A stretch of 64,000 nucleotides of DNA from Nocardia brasiliensis ATCC 700358. GTDB lineage: Bacteria > Actinomycetota > Actinomycetes > Mycobacteriales > Mycobacteriaceae. The stretch's first letter is position 1, and each line of letters begins with the position of its first letter. Made by a program: the position numbers and the translations under genes. The notes under the pieces were generated by a model that saw nothing but the letters and a program-made list of their open reading frames with translations, searched no databases and was not told the origin of the DNA. Shown in pieces: positions 16,973-25,685 of this stretch. The DNA is taken from the NCBI RefSeq assembly GCF_000250675.2, contig NC_018681.1, forward strand, positions 2,418,001-2,482,000, given 5' to 3'.

Positions 16973-17605
16973 ATGAGCCTTGCCGAACCGACCCGCATCG
17001 AAGTGGACGACGCGGCAGCGGAAGTGCGGCCGAGCCGGTTGTCCGTCGCTCGACCGAGCACCGCGTGGGTGCTGTTGCTGGCCGCGTCGGCGGGCTGGCT
17101 GGCCTCGTTCACCTTGACGGTGGAGCGGTTCAAACTTTTTGTCGATTCGGACTATCGGCCGTCGTGCAGTATCAATCCGATTCTGTCGTGCGGGTCGGTG
17201 ATGGCGACACCGCAGGCGGCCGTTTTCGGTTTCCCCAATCCGATCATCGGCGTCGTCGCGTTCTCGGTCGTGATTCCGCTCGCGCTGCTGAGCGTGGCCA
17301 GAATCGCGCTGCCACAGTGGATCTGGATCGGACTCTGGATCGGCACGGCCTGCGGTGTCGGGTTCGTGTGCTGGCTCATCTTCCAGACGCTCTATCGAAT
17401 TCACGCACTCTGCCCCTACTGCATGGTGGTGTGGGCGGTCGTCACTCCCATGCTGGCCGTGCTGAGCAATCAGCTCAGCGCAGCGCTGCCCCGCCCGGTA
17501 CGCGCGATAGTCGGCTGGCGCTGGACCGTAGTCGCGCTCTTCTGCACAGCCGTTGTGCTGCAAGTCTTCGTGGCGTTTCAGGACTACTGGCTGTCCCTCA
17601 TCTGA
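16973..17605 (+). CDS. Vitamin K epoxide reductase (VKOR) family membrane protein
   Basis: A 210-residue protein with four to five membrane segments. The two VKOR cysteine pairs are present: Cys65/Cys73 in the periplasmic loop (PSCSINPILSCGSV) and Cys147/Cys150 in CPYC, with the same 8-residue and 74-residue spacings I recall for the mycobacterial protein. It reoxidises a DsbA-like thiol oxidase using menaquinone, supporting disulfide formation outside the membrane. A weak DosR-like match, GGCACAAAGGCCCT, lies at 16924-16937. Confidence 0.9.
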   Translation: MSLAEPTRIEVDDAAAEVRPSRLSVARPSTAWVLLLAASAGWLASFTLTVERFKLFVDSDYRPSCSINPILSCGSVMATPQAAVFGFPNPIIGVVAFSVVIPLALLSVARIALPQWIWIGLWIGTACGVGFVCWLIFQTLYRIHALCPYCMVVWAVVTPMLAVLSNQLSAALPRPVRAIVGWRWTVVALFCTAVVLQVFVAFQDYWLSLI

Positions 17606-17666
17606 CGATGCCAGCCCCGTACCGCCTTTGCTCGCCGCGCGTGCCGGAGAATCCGTCATGCCCGGC

Positions 17667-18017
17667 TCAGGGATCTGAGGGCGGTAGGCGGTCGGTTGGG
17701 GTGAGGAGGTCCGATCGCACGTCGAAGACGAACGGTACGTCGTCGGGGCCGCCGGACAGCCACCATGTGCTGATGGTGGCGGTGTCGTCGTTGATCTCTT
17801 CGATGGTGCACTGGATCGTGGTGGGGCGGGGATAAGTTGACGTCGGCAGCAGTTCGCCGCCGAACAGAGCGCTCTTGCCTACAAGTTGGTGAGGTCGGCC
17901 GTGCGCATCAGCGAATTCGACCAAGACGATCCCCGGCTGCGGATCGTCGCTGAGCCAATGGACAGCGCTCGCAGGCAGTTCGCAACCATCGCCTTTGCTC
18001 AAACTCTTTTGCACCAC
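17667..18017 (-). CDS. Small hypothetical protein
   Basis: A 116-residue acidic protein with no signal or membrane segment, starting at GTG 18017 or possibly at a nearby TTG. Strands such as GIVLVEFADAHG and TIQCTIEEINDDTATISTWW give it a small beta-barrel or immunity-protein look. It is not recognised. It lies between the VKOR gene (convergent) and the aminotransferase operon end, and need not belong to either. Confidence 0.5.
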   Translation of the reverse strand: MVQKSLSKGDGCELPASAVHWLSDDPQPGIVLVEFADAHGRPHQLVGKSALFGGELLPTSTYPRPTTIQCTIEEINDDTATISTWWLSGGPDDVPFVFDVRSDLLTPTDRLPPSDP

Positions 18018-18065
18018 AACACTTTATCGAGACCACGGCCCGCCGGTAAACAGCGCGGCAGCAGG

Positions 18066-19241
18066 TCAGGTGTGCCGCAGGGTGCGCAATCGTGACTCGA
18101 CTTCGTCGAAAAGAGCGAGTGGTCGGTTGAAGGCGATGCGGATATATGCGTCGGCGTCGGCGTTGTCGGTGTCATCCAGATGGAAGTACCTGCCGGGAAT
18201 GACGAGGACTCCTGCTTTCTGCAGGAGATGGCCCGTCAGGGACTCACTGCCGCTGTCGGTGAACGGGGTGATGTCGGCCATCACGTAGCAGCCGCCGTCC
18301 GGCGAAAGGCAGTGGAATCCGCTGTTGTCGAAGATCTCGATGGTGCGGTCACGTTGCGCGCGAAGGTTCGCGCCCGGCTCGGCGAGGCCGGGGGCGGCAG
18401 CGGCCACGCGCGCCACCGCTTCTTGCAGCGGCGCCGCGGTGCCGCCGCAGACGGCGGTGTGAATTCGGCGAGCCGCGGTGGTCAACGGCGCGCTCGCGCG
18501 CAGATATCCGATCCGCCAACCGCTGATCGCATGACTCTTGGACAGGCTGCCCGCGACGAAGCTGCGGTCGCGCAGGCCGGGCAGGTCGGCGGCACTGATG
18601 TGCTGTCGGCCGTCGTAGACATAGCCGGCGTAGATCTCGTCGGAGATGACGACCGCGTTCCAGCGGTGACACAATTCGGCGATCTCGGCCCACTCGGCGG
18701 ACCCGAGCATATGCCCGGTGGGATTGTTCGGCGTGGCGACGACGATGGCCCGGGTGCGCGGACCGAACGCGGCCCGCAGCCGATCCGGATCGTGGCGCCA
18801 GTCCGGCGGGGACACCGGAACCAAGCGGGGGATGCCGCCGGCCAGCGCGATCGCGCTCAGGAAGTTGTCGTAGAACGGTTCGAACACCACCACCTCGTCG
18901 CCGGGTTCCACGATCGCCAGGATGGCCACGTGCAGCGCCTCGGTCGCACCGACGGTGATGGTGAGTTCGGTCTCGGGATCGGCAGGTGAGGGTAGTGCGT
19001 CGGCGATCTGCTTGCGTAGCAAGAGGTTTCCATTGGGGTCGGCGTACTGGTTGTGTGCACCCGCGCGTAGCACCGCGCAGGCGGCGTCGATCAGCGCCGA
19101 GGGGGTCGGCGGCGCCGCCGGAACACCGATAGCGAGATCTACGGCCTGCCGATCGTGGGCCCGGCTCAGCAATTGGAACAAGCGATTGGAAGCCAGATTG
19201 CTGACCCGGGAGGCGATCGGCACAGTCACGGTCACGGTCAT
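18066..19241 (-). CDS. Fold-type I PLP aminotransferase
   Basis: A 391-residue class I/II aminotransferase: NQYADPNGNLLLRKQIA, VATPNNPTGHM, VISDEIYAGYVYDG and the PLP lysine in GSLSKSHAISGWRIGYL, followed by the substrate-carboxylate Arg region IRIAFNRP. It overlaps the LeuB-like gene upstream by 4 bp (ATGA), as the last gene of a coupled operon. In this context it would turn the extended 2-oxo acid made by the LeuA/C/D/B set into an amino acid. Its substrate cannot be read directly. Confidence 0.9.
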   Translation of the reverse strand: MTVTVTVPIASRVSNLASNRLFQLLSRAHDRQAVDLAIGVPAAPPTPSALIDAACAVLRAGAHNQYADPNGNLLLRKQIADALPSPADPETELTITVGATEALHVAILAIVEPGDEVVVFEPFYDNFLSAIALAGGIPRLVPVSPPDWRHDPDRLRAAFGPRTRAIVVATPNNPTGHMLGSAEWAEIAELCHRWNAVVISDEIYAGYVYDGRQHISAADLPGLRDRSFVAGSLSKSHAISGWRIGYLRASAPLTTAARRIHTAVCGGTAAPLQEAVARVAAAAPGLAEPGANLRAQRDRTIEIFDNSGFHCLSPDGGCYVMADITPFTDSGSESLTGHLLQKAGVLVIPGRYFHLDDTDNADADAYIRIAFNRPLALFDEVESRLRTLRHT

Positions 19242-20287
19242 GGTGCGGGCCTTCGCATTCGGTCGTGCAGCTGGGTTCGGATGGCGGCGCCGGCGTCCTC
19301 GGTGGACAGGGTTCCGCCGAGATCAGGGGTGGCCTGACCTGCGGCGATGACCGCTCGCACCGCGTCGCGGAGGTGGTGCGCCGCCGCGGTATGGCCGAGG
19401 CGTTCGACAAGGAGGGCTGCGCTCAGGATCGCGCCGATGGGGTTGGCCGTCCCGGTGCCCGCGATATCCGGCGCGCTGCCGTGCACCGGTTCATAGAGCC
19501 CGAATCCGTTGTTTCCGTTGATGTTCGCGGACGCGGCCGTGCCGAGACCACCGGCCAGGTCGGCGGTGAGGTCGCTGAGGATGTCGCCGTAGGAGTTGTT
19601 GGTGACGATCACGTCGAACGCGGTCGGATCCTGCACCAGTCGCATCACCGCGGTGTCGACGTACAGATGCGATGCCGCCACTTCGGGATGGCGGCGGACC
19701 GCCTCGTGCCAGCAGCGCTGCCACAGCGCGCCGCCGTGGCGGACCGCGTTCGACTTGTCCACCATGCACACCGATCGGCGGGCGGTCGCGAACGCGAATT
19801 CCAGGATGCGGGACACACCGTGGTAGGTGCTGATTTCGGCGTCTATCGCGGTCTCGTGCGCAGTGGACGGCCGCAGCCTGCCGCCGATGCCGGTGTAGAG
19901 GCCCTCGGTGTTCTCCCGGATCACGACGCAGTCGATCGGCCGCCGCGCCTGCTCGCGCAGCGGGCTCAGCCGGTCGTGGAAAAGCGTTGCCGGGCGGTAG
20001 TTCACGAAGAGATCCAGCTCGAACCGCAGCCGCAGCAACACCCCTCGCGCGTACTCGGCATCGGCTCGGGCATCGCCGACCGCACCGAGCAGGATGCCGT
20101 CGCTGCCGGCAACGCGGTCGAAGTCCTTGTCCGGCAAGGCGACCCCGGTTTCGAGGTAGGTGTCGGCGTTGATGTGGTCGAGGATGTCGAAATCCAGCTC
20201 GAGGCCGAGTGTCGCCACGGTTCGGACGGCCTGATCGATCACCTCGGGCCCGATGCCGTCGCCCGGGATCACCGCGATCGTGGTCAT
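19238..20287 (-). CDS. leuB: 3-isopropylmalate dehydrogenase-like decarboxylating dehydrogenase
   Basis: A 349-residue member of the isocitrate/isopropylmalate dehydrogenase family. IPGDGIGPEV, VIRENTEGLYTG, the metal/catalytic segment FDVIVTNNSYGDILSDLTAD and the NAD-binding GSAPDIAGTGTANP are intact. It oxidises and decarboxylates a 3-substituted malate to a 2-oxo acid. The NTEGLYTG segment resembles the tartrate/homoisocitrate-like branch as much as canonical LeuB, so a non-leucine substrate is plausible. It overlaps leuD (20284-20287) and the aminotransferase by 4 bp. Confidence 0.88.
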   Translation of the reverse strand: MTTIAVIPGDGIGPEVIDQAVRTVATLGLELDFDILDHINADTYLETGVALPDKDFDRVAGSDGILLGAVGDARADAEYARGVLLRLRFELDLFVNYRPATLFHDRLSPLREQARRPIDCVVIRENTEGLYTGIGGRLRPSTAHETAIDAEISTYHGVSRILEFAFATARRSVCMVDKSNAVRHGGALWQRCWHEAVRRHPEVAASHLYVDTAVMRLVQDPTAFDVIVTNNSYGDILSDLTADLAGGLGTAASANINGNNGFGLYEPVHGSAPDIAGTGTANPIGAILSAALLVERLGHTAAAHHLRDAVRAVIAAGQATPDLGGTLSTEDAGAAIRTQLHDRMRRPAP

Positions 20288-20907
20288 GGCCTCGCCTCGC
20301 TGAGCAGGTCGGGAGGACTCGGGCTGAGCTGCGGTAGCCAGTATGCGCGCGTGCGTTCGTAGGCGTCGATCGCGTCGGTGCGTTCGAGCGTCACCGCGAT
20401 CTCGTCCCAGCCGTTGAGGAGCAGCTCCCGCGCACGCGCGTCGACGACGAACGTGTGTCGCAGTGTGTCCGTGCGTATTTCACACGACTGAAGGCTCACC
20501 GAGATCTGCCGGCCGGGATCCTGCTCGATCGCCTCGGCCAGCGCGGTCACCGCGGCTGCGGGCAGTTCGACCGCGAGCAGGCCGTTCTTGAAGGCGTTGC
20601 GCCGGAAGATATCTCCGAAGCTGCTGGCGACGACCACGGTGAAACCCCAATCCCGCAGCGCCCACACCGCGTGCTCGCGCGAGCTGCCGGTGCCGAAGTT
20701 GTGTCCGGCGACCAGGATGCTGGCGCCCGCACTGTCCCGGCGCTCGAGCACGAAATCGGGGTCGGTGCGCCAGTCGGCGAACAGCGCGTCCGCATAGCCG
20801 GACTTGGTCAATCGTTTGCAGTACTCCGCCGGGATGATCTGGTCGGTGTCGACATCGCTGCGTCGCAATACCACCGCGCGTCCGAGGTGTTCGGTCAGTG
20901 GATTCAC
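20284..20907 (-). CDS. leuD: 3-isopropylmalate dehydratase small subunit-like
   Basis: A 207-residue aconitase-swivel domain protein: VDTDQIIPAEYCKRL, FGTGSSREHAVWALRDWG and the C-terminal WLPQLS region typical of the LeuD C-terminus. The start is GTG, overlapping the leuC stop (GTGA at 20904-20907), and the stop overlaps the leuB start. It pairs with the large subunit to isomerise 2-alkylmalate to 3-alkylmalate. Confidence 0.92.
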   Translation of the reverse strand: MNPLTEHLGRAVVLRRSDVDTDQIIPAEYCKRLTKSGYADALFADWRTDPDFVLERRDSAGASILVAGHNFGTGSSREHAVWALRDWGFTVVVASSFGDIFRRNAFKNGLLAVELPAAAVTALAEAIEQDPGRQISVSLQSCEIRTDTLRHTFVVDARARELLLNGWDEIAVTLERTDAIDAYERTRAYWLPQLSPSPPDLLSEARP

Positions 20908-22307
20908 AGTTCCCCCAGGGTGTCCGGGTGGGTGAGCCGTCCGGTGACGGCGGTGGCGGCGGCCACCGCCGGTGACACCAGGTGTGTCCGGGCTTGCGCG
21001 CCTTGGCGGCCTTCGTAGTTGCGGTTGGAGGTCGACGCGCAGCGGTGGGGGCCGGTGAGCCGATCTTCGTTCATCCCGAGGCACATCGAACAGCCCGACA
21101 GTCGCCACTGGGCGCCCGCTCGCTCGAAGATCGTGTCCAGTCCCTCGTCCTCGGCTTGCCTGCGCACCGCCAGTGAGCCGGGCACCACCAGCATCCGCAC
21201 GGTGCGAGCGACGCTGCGGCCGTGCAGGATCGCCGCGGCCGAGCGCAGATCCTCGATGCGGCTGTTGGTGCAGGACCCGAGGAAGACGGTGTCGATCTCG
21301 ATCGAATCCATCCGCAACCCGGGGGTCAGACCCATGTAGTCCAGACTGCGTTGTGCCGCAGCCTGATCTGCCGGGTCCGGGAAGGCCCCCGGGTCCGGTA
21401 CCACCCCCGAGATCGGCACGGCCTGACCCGGATTGGTGCCCCAGGTCACGAACGGCGCCAAACCCGAGACGTCGACGGTGACGGTGCGGTCGAAGTCCGC
21501 GCCGGGTTCTGTGCGCAGCGTTTCCCAGTAGGCGACGGCGTCGTCCCACGCATCATCCGGCAGCGCGCGATGAGCTCGCAGATAGTCGACGGTGACGCTG
21601 TCGGGTGCGACGAGTCCGGCCCGGGCGCCGGCCTCGACGGTCATGTTGCACAGGGTCATCCGGCTTTCCATCGACAGTCGTTCGATCGGGTGGCCGCGGA
21701 ACTCGATGATGTGCCCGTGCGCGCCGTTGGCTCCGATCTGGGCGATCAGCGCAAGCACCAGGTCCTTGGCGGTGACCGCAGCGGGCGGCGCACCGGTGAA
21801 CTCGACCGCCATCGTGCGGGGCCGGGCCAATGGCAGCGTCTGTGTGGCCAGCACATGTTCGACATCGGAGGTGCCCACACCGAAGGCCAGCGCACCGAAC
21901 GCGCCGTGTGTCGAGGTGTGGCTGTCCCCGCAGATCACCGACATGCCGGGGTGCACGAAACCCTGTTCCGGGGCGACTACATGGACGATCCCCTGCCGGG
22001 CGTCGCCGAGCCGGAACAGCTCGATGCTGTGCTCGGAACAGTTGCGCCGCAACGCTTCCACCTGTGCCTTGCCCATCGGGTCGGTCAACAGCAGTGAGCG
22101 GGTGGGGACGTTGTGATCCTCGACTGCCAGCGTGAGTTCCGGACGCCGGACGCGGCGCCCGGCCAGCCGCAATCCGTCGAAGGCCTGCGGTGAGCTGGCC
22201 TCGTGGATCAGATGCAGGTCGATGTAGAGCAGGTCGGTGTGCTCGTCGATCGGGGTGACGACGTGGCTACGCCAGATCTTCTCGATCAGGGTGGGTGCGG
22301 TGCTCAT
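20904..22307 (-). CDS. leuC: 3-isopropylmalate dehydratase large subunit-like
   Basis: A 467-residue aconitase-family subunit with the [4Fe-4S] ligands in FLGSCTNSRIEDLR and GCSMCLGMNEDRL, and the VICGDSHTSTHGAFGALAFG substrate/cluster region. The length fits the bacterial two-subunit type. It is coupled to the LeuA-like gene upstream (22304-22307) and leuD downstream. Canonical leuCD in actinobacteria sit alone without leuA, so this arrangement marks a paralogous set. Confidence 0.93.
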   Translation of the reverse strand: MSTAPTLIEKIWRSHVVTPIDEHTDLLYIDLHLIHEASSPQAFDGLRLAGRRVRRPELTLAVEDHNVPTRSLLLTDPMGKAQVEALRRNCSEHSIELFRLGDARQGIVHVVAPEQGFVHPGMSVICGDSHTSTHGAFGALAFGVGTSDVEHVLATQTLPLARPRTMAVEFTGAPPAAVTAKDLVLALIAQIGANGAHGHIIEFRGHPIERLSMESRMTLCNMTVEAGARAGLVAPDSVTVDYLRAHRALPDDAWDDAVAYWETLRTEPGADFDRTVTVDVSGLAPFVTWGTNPGQAVPISGVVPDPGAFPDPADQAAAQRSLDYMGLTPGLRMDSIEIDTVFLGSCTNSRIEDLRSAAAILHGRSVARTVRMLVVPGSLAVRRQAEDEGLDTIFERAGAQWRLSGCSMCLGMNEDRLTGPHRCASTSNRNYEGRQGAQARTHLVSPAVAAATAVTGRLTHPDTLGEL

Positions 22308-23491
22308 CGAACCCGCCCGCCGGTGGTCGCGGTCTGTCGGGCGATGAGGTCCCGGACCTCGGACAACTCGATGCAGTGCCCATCGGTGCGGTTGGCCACG
22401 TGTTCCTGGTAGAGGGTTTCGACGAGCTGTTCATCGATGGGAATTCCCATGTCGTCGAACACATACCGCAATACTGCTCGCCCTGAACTGCGGCCGACCA
22501 GCATCGAGCGGGTTCTGCCGAAATCCTTGGCTTGGATGTATTCGTAGGTGATCGGATCACGCAGTAGCCCGGCCTGATGGATACCCGCCTGAGTGGCGAA
22601 CGCGTTCTTGCCGAAGATGGCCTTGTTTCGCGGCGCCGACAATCCGATGACACCGCTGAGCACCTCGAACGCGTGATAGAGACCGCTGGTTTCCGCGGAC
22701 GTGGTGACGCCGAATTCCGCACCCTTGTAGGCGAGTACCGCGATCAGCTCTTCGAGTGGAGTATTACCCGATCGTTCCCCGATTCCGGCCAGTGTCGCCT
22801 GCACCTCGTCGGCGCCGGCCTCGATCCCGGCCAGCGCGTTGGCCAGGGCCAGACCGAGATCTTGATGGCAGTGTGTGCTGACGGTGATGGCGGGTCCGCA
22901 CCAGGAGCGGATTCTGCCGATCAACGCACCATATGCGCGCGGTGTCAGGCAGCCCGTGGTGTCGCCGACCGCCACGATATCGGCACCGGCGGCAAGAGAT
23001 TCCTCCACCAACGGCCGCAGCAGCGTGTCCGAACCACGAGAAGCGTCTTCGATGCCGAGGGTGAGGTGCTCGGCGCCGAGCGAGCGCGCGTAGCGGATCG
23101 TGTCCACGACCTCGCGGATCGCCTCGGCCTGGTTGATGCCGCGCTTGTATTTCAGGTGGATCTCGCTGCCGACAGCCAGGATCTGGAGATGGTGGCGCTC
23201 GGTGCCACCCGCCTCGACGGCCACGCGAACGTCTTCGCGGGTCGCGCGGCTCAGGGTCGCGATGCGGGCCGAGGTCAGTTCCCGCGCCAGCAGACGGGTG
23301 GCCTCGTACTCACTCGGCGACGACGCCGGGAAACCGGCTTCGATCACGTCGACACCCACCGCTTCGATCGCCAAGGCGACCTCGAGCTTCTGTTCCGGGG
23401 ACATCGCGTTGCCAGGAGCCTGTTCGCCGTCGCGCAAGGTCGAGTCGAAGATCGATATCCGCCGCGGCGCGGAATCGGGGTGCGTATCCAT
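22304..23491 (-). CDS. leuA: Short 2-isopropylmalate/homocitrate synthase-like condensing enzyme (no regulatory domain)
   Basis: A 395-residue acyl-CoA/2-oxo-acid condensing enzyme. The TIM barrel has DSTLRDGEQAPG with the metal Asp, STHCHQDLGLALAN with the HxH metal pair, and IGERSGNTPLEEL. The sequence ends soon after the catalytic subdomains: the ~120-residue LeuA C-terminal leucine-binding domain is missing, as in homocitrate- and citramalate-like enzymes used in special pathways. The ATG at 23491 has AGGAGA upstream. It would condense acetyl-CoA with a 2-oxo acid, free of leucine feedback. Confidence 0.88.
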   Translation of the reverse strand: MDTHPDSAPRRISIFDSTLRDGEQAPGNAMSPEQKLEVALAIEAVGVDVIEAGFPASSPSEYEATRLLARELTSARIATLSRATREDVRVAVEAGGTERHHLQILAVGSEIHLKYKRGINQAEAIREVVDTIRYARSLGAEHLTLGIEDASRGSDTLLRPLVEESLAAGADIVAVGDTTGCLTPRAYGALIGRIRSWCGPAITVSTHCHQDLGLALANALAGIEAGADEVQATLAGIGERSGNTPLEELIAVLAYKGAEFGVTTSAETSGLYHAFEVLSGVIGLSAPRNKAIFGKNAFATQAGIHQAGLLRDPITYEYIQAKDFGRTRSMLVGRSSGRAVLRYVFDDMGIPIDEQLVETLYQEHVANRTDGHCIELSEVRDLIARQTATTGGRVR

Positions 23492-23564
23492 GAGAACTCT
23501 CCTACTGAGTCCGAAATATCGGTGGTAGACGCAAACCGCCTGCCAGTCTTGCGAACTCGGCGGC

Positions 23565-23693
23565 TTACGCCACCGTCTTGCCGGTGACGTCACCGACCAC
23601 GCGCCGGATCGAGGGCATCTCGCCGTATTCACGCAGTGGCATTTCCGCCACGCTTGCCGCGTATTGCGTACCCAGCGAATCGAATTGACTCAT
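23565..23693 (-). pseudogene. Truncated SAM methyltransferase (N-terminal 42 residues)
   Basis: A 42-codon reading that starts inside the stop of the FAD enzyme gene (ATGA, 23690-23693). Its sequence (start MSQFDSLGTQYAASVAEM, then PLREYGEMPSIRRVVGDV) matches the lead-in helix of class I methyltransferases. It stops with TAA after GKTVA, exactly where the SAM-binding DLGCGxG motif should begin. The following 70 bp do not continue the motif in any frame. Either a methyltransferase was deleted here, or the short peptide has been kept for coupling. It is too short to be found by ordinary length cut-offs. Confidence 0.7.
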
Positions 23694-25042
23694 GGCGCCA
23701 GCTCCTCAGCTGTGCTCGATGCGGTTTCCGCCGCCGGAATCGGGGCGCCGCCACGCTCGCGCCGCTCGATGGCGCGCGCCGCGCGCAGGCCGGAAGCCAG
23801 TGCGCTACATGCGTGTTCGCAGGCAGGCTGCACCGAGTTGCCGACGTAGTAGATGTCCTGGCGCTCGTCATAGCCGTCGGGTTTGCGGAATCCCGGCGGC
23901 ACGATCGCCGGTACCAGATCGCTGCACAATCCGTGTGACTCGCGGTAATCCCGGGGCGAGACGAAACGTTTGTAGCGCACCTGTGCGGTCAGCCCGGGCA
24001 CGTGTTTCTCCAGCTGGGACAGGAGGTAGCTCTCGATCCGCTCGATGGTGTCCGGCGGCGGCTGCTCGAGGCGGTGCGGTAGTGCGATATACGCGGTGAG
24101 CGAACGATAGTCCCGCTGGTCGAGGAAGTCGGTCGGGAAGATGTTGAAGACGAACTCCTCGGGCAACTCGCCGGCCGCCAAACGATCGAGTGCCACCCGG
24201 GCTTTCGGCGGTACGTGGACAAGCCCGTGGACCTGCGCTGGAAACGGCGCAGTCCGGGGCACCGCGAGGTGCAGCGCGCCGACGGCGAAACTCGGTTTCG
24301 TCGATGGTGGATAGACGTCCAGACGATGCCTGCTGTGCACCACGTAGCGCGCGTGATATGTGGCGTTTGCGGTAGTAACCGACTTCGAAACACCTGCGGA
24401 ATCGACGCTTTCGACCGAGGTATTCAGTTGCAGCAGTCCACCGAGATCTCGTAGCCGGGTGGCCATCCGATCGGCCATCAGCCCGGGCCCGCCGATGGGG
24501 ACCACCATCTTGTCGTACCCGTAGCCGAGTTCCTTGGAGAAAAGATTCAGAAAAGCGGCCATCGGGTAGTCGCTGGGCGCGGCACCGAACGCGCCGCCGA
24601 GAGCGGCAAGAAGATCCGCAAAGCCGTGGTCGCCGAGTCCCGCCAACGCCTCCCCGAGATAGGTGCAGCGGCCGCTACGGACCGCCCGGACAAAGCGGAA
24701 GATGTCCGGTGCGTGCCGGGCGACATTGCCGATCGTGGACAGCGTCACCGGCACCCGGTACGTTGCTCCGGCAGTGAACAAAATGGACTTCGGGCGGCTG
24801 AATTCGATCTCTACGCCCAATTCTTGCATCGTTGCCACGATCGAGGAGCCGAAATCGTTACAGCCATGCGTGAATTCATAGCCGTCGAAGGTCGTCGTGC
24901 CGCAGAGTCCGCCGGGTTTGCGTCGCCGCTCCAGTGTCAGAACTCGAAAACCGTTCGAAGACAATGAGATAGCGGATGACAGGCCGGCCAATCCCGCACC
25001 GATGACAATAACGTCGAATGCACCTTCATCAGATGATGTCAT
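23690..25042 (-). CDS. CrtI/phytoene-desaturase-like FAD oxidoreductase
   Basis: A 450-residue flavoprotein with an N-terminal Rossmann motif VIVIGAGLAGLSSAISL, an acidic end of strand 2 (LERRRKPGGLCG) and a C-terminal FAD-closing segment (IYYVGNSVQPACEHACSA). The family includes carotenoid desaturases, amine oxidases and 2-oxo acid/amino acid-tailoring enzymes. The ATG at 25042 follows GGGAGG; upstream in-frame DNA lacks coding character. It is the promoter-proximal gene of the leu-like operon and overlaps the truncated methyltransferase. A dehydrogenation of the pathway product or of a pathway intermediate is the likely role. Confidence 0.85.
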   Translation of the reverse strand: MTSSDEGAFDVIVIGAGLAGLSSAISLSSNGFRVLTLERRRKPGGLCGTTTFDGYEFTHGCNDFGSSIVATMQELGVEIEFSRPKSILFTAGATYRVPVTLSTIGNVARHAPDIFRFVRAVRSGRCTYLGEALAGLGDHGFADLLAALGGAFGAAPSDYPMAAFLNLFSKELGYGYDKMVVPIGGPGLMADRMATRLRDLGGLLQLNTSVESVDSAGVSKSVTTANATYHARYVVHSRHRLDVYPPSTKPSFAVGALHLAVPRTAPFPAQVHGLVHVPPKARVALDRLAAGELPEEFVFNIFPTDFLDQRDYRSLTAYIALPHRLEQPPPDTIERIESYLLSQLEKHVPGLTAQVRYKRFVSPRDYRESHGLCSDLVPAIVPPGFRKPDGYDERQDIYYVGNSVQPACEHACSALASGLRAARAIERRERGGAPIPAAETASSTAEELAP

Positions 25043-25685
25043 GGCATCCTCCCGCGCCGCCGCAAGTTTGCCGTATGGTGGAACGCCTTTGTTTGCTCGG
25101 CTCATTCTGACATGTGCGAAAACCATTCGGAACCCCAGGATTTCGCTGCCGATGTGTTGCTGGCTTCGGGGTGTGAACCGGAAAGTTTCCTGCAATCTGC
25201 TGTGGGAGAGAGTATTTCGAACGACCAGTATCTGTGCGTGCATCAGCTGTGTTTCTTGTTGTCGCTTACGCTGGGCGGAAAGCGGCGCGGGGTACGGTTG
25301 TCCGGCAAAAGTGGGCCACCGCTCGGCGCGATAGCCCTGTGTCGGCGTGGCTCCCTGTTTCGGGTCGGTGTGAATCGGAGGAACTTCGGTTTTGCCAGGA
25401 TGTTTCGCTGTGTGCAGCAGCGGGCAAAATTTGAGTGCGAATCTCATCCGGTTTGCCTGTGTGTGCACTCGGATTGACTGTGCGTGCTGTTCTCGTCAGG
25501 TAGCGGTTCGATAGGGGCTGTTGCCATAACAATGCACGAACGAGGAGTCCTGACGGCCGACGTCGGCATAGCCGTCACTCGAAGAATCTGCGGCATCGGC
25601 CCCGTGCGCGAACTGTGCCCTCTACCATCTGTTTCGGGAGATCGTTCCGCGCTGTCGAAGGAATCTCGCTGCGCGCACGGCAGAT
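25043..25685. other. Intergenic/leader region between divergent FAD-oxidase operon and AraC gene
   Basis: No convincing gene. A frame stays open upstream of the FAD enzyme to about 25468, but its residue content is unlike the neighbours. Within it, ACCATCTG (25624-25631) pairs with CAGATGGT (25681-25688), an extra hairpin just before the larger inverted repeat at 25686-25765. The promoters for both operons must lie here. Confidence 0.6.

Noticed and set aside
22577..23587. 336-codon frame opposite the leuA-like gene
   Set aside because: Shadow of a fully recognisable LeuA-type enzyme on the minus strand.
25043..25468. N-terminal extension of the FAD oxidoreductase (142 extra codons)
   Set aside because: Composition is unlike the gene, the Rossmann motif belongs at the N-terminus, and GGGAGG precedes the ATG at 25042.
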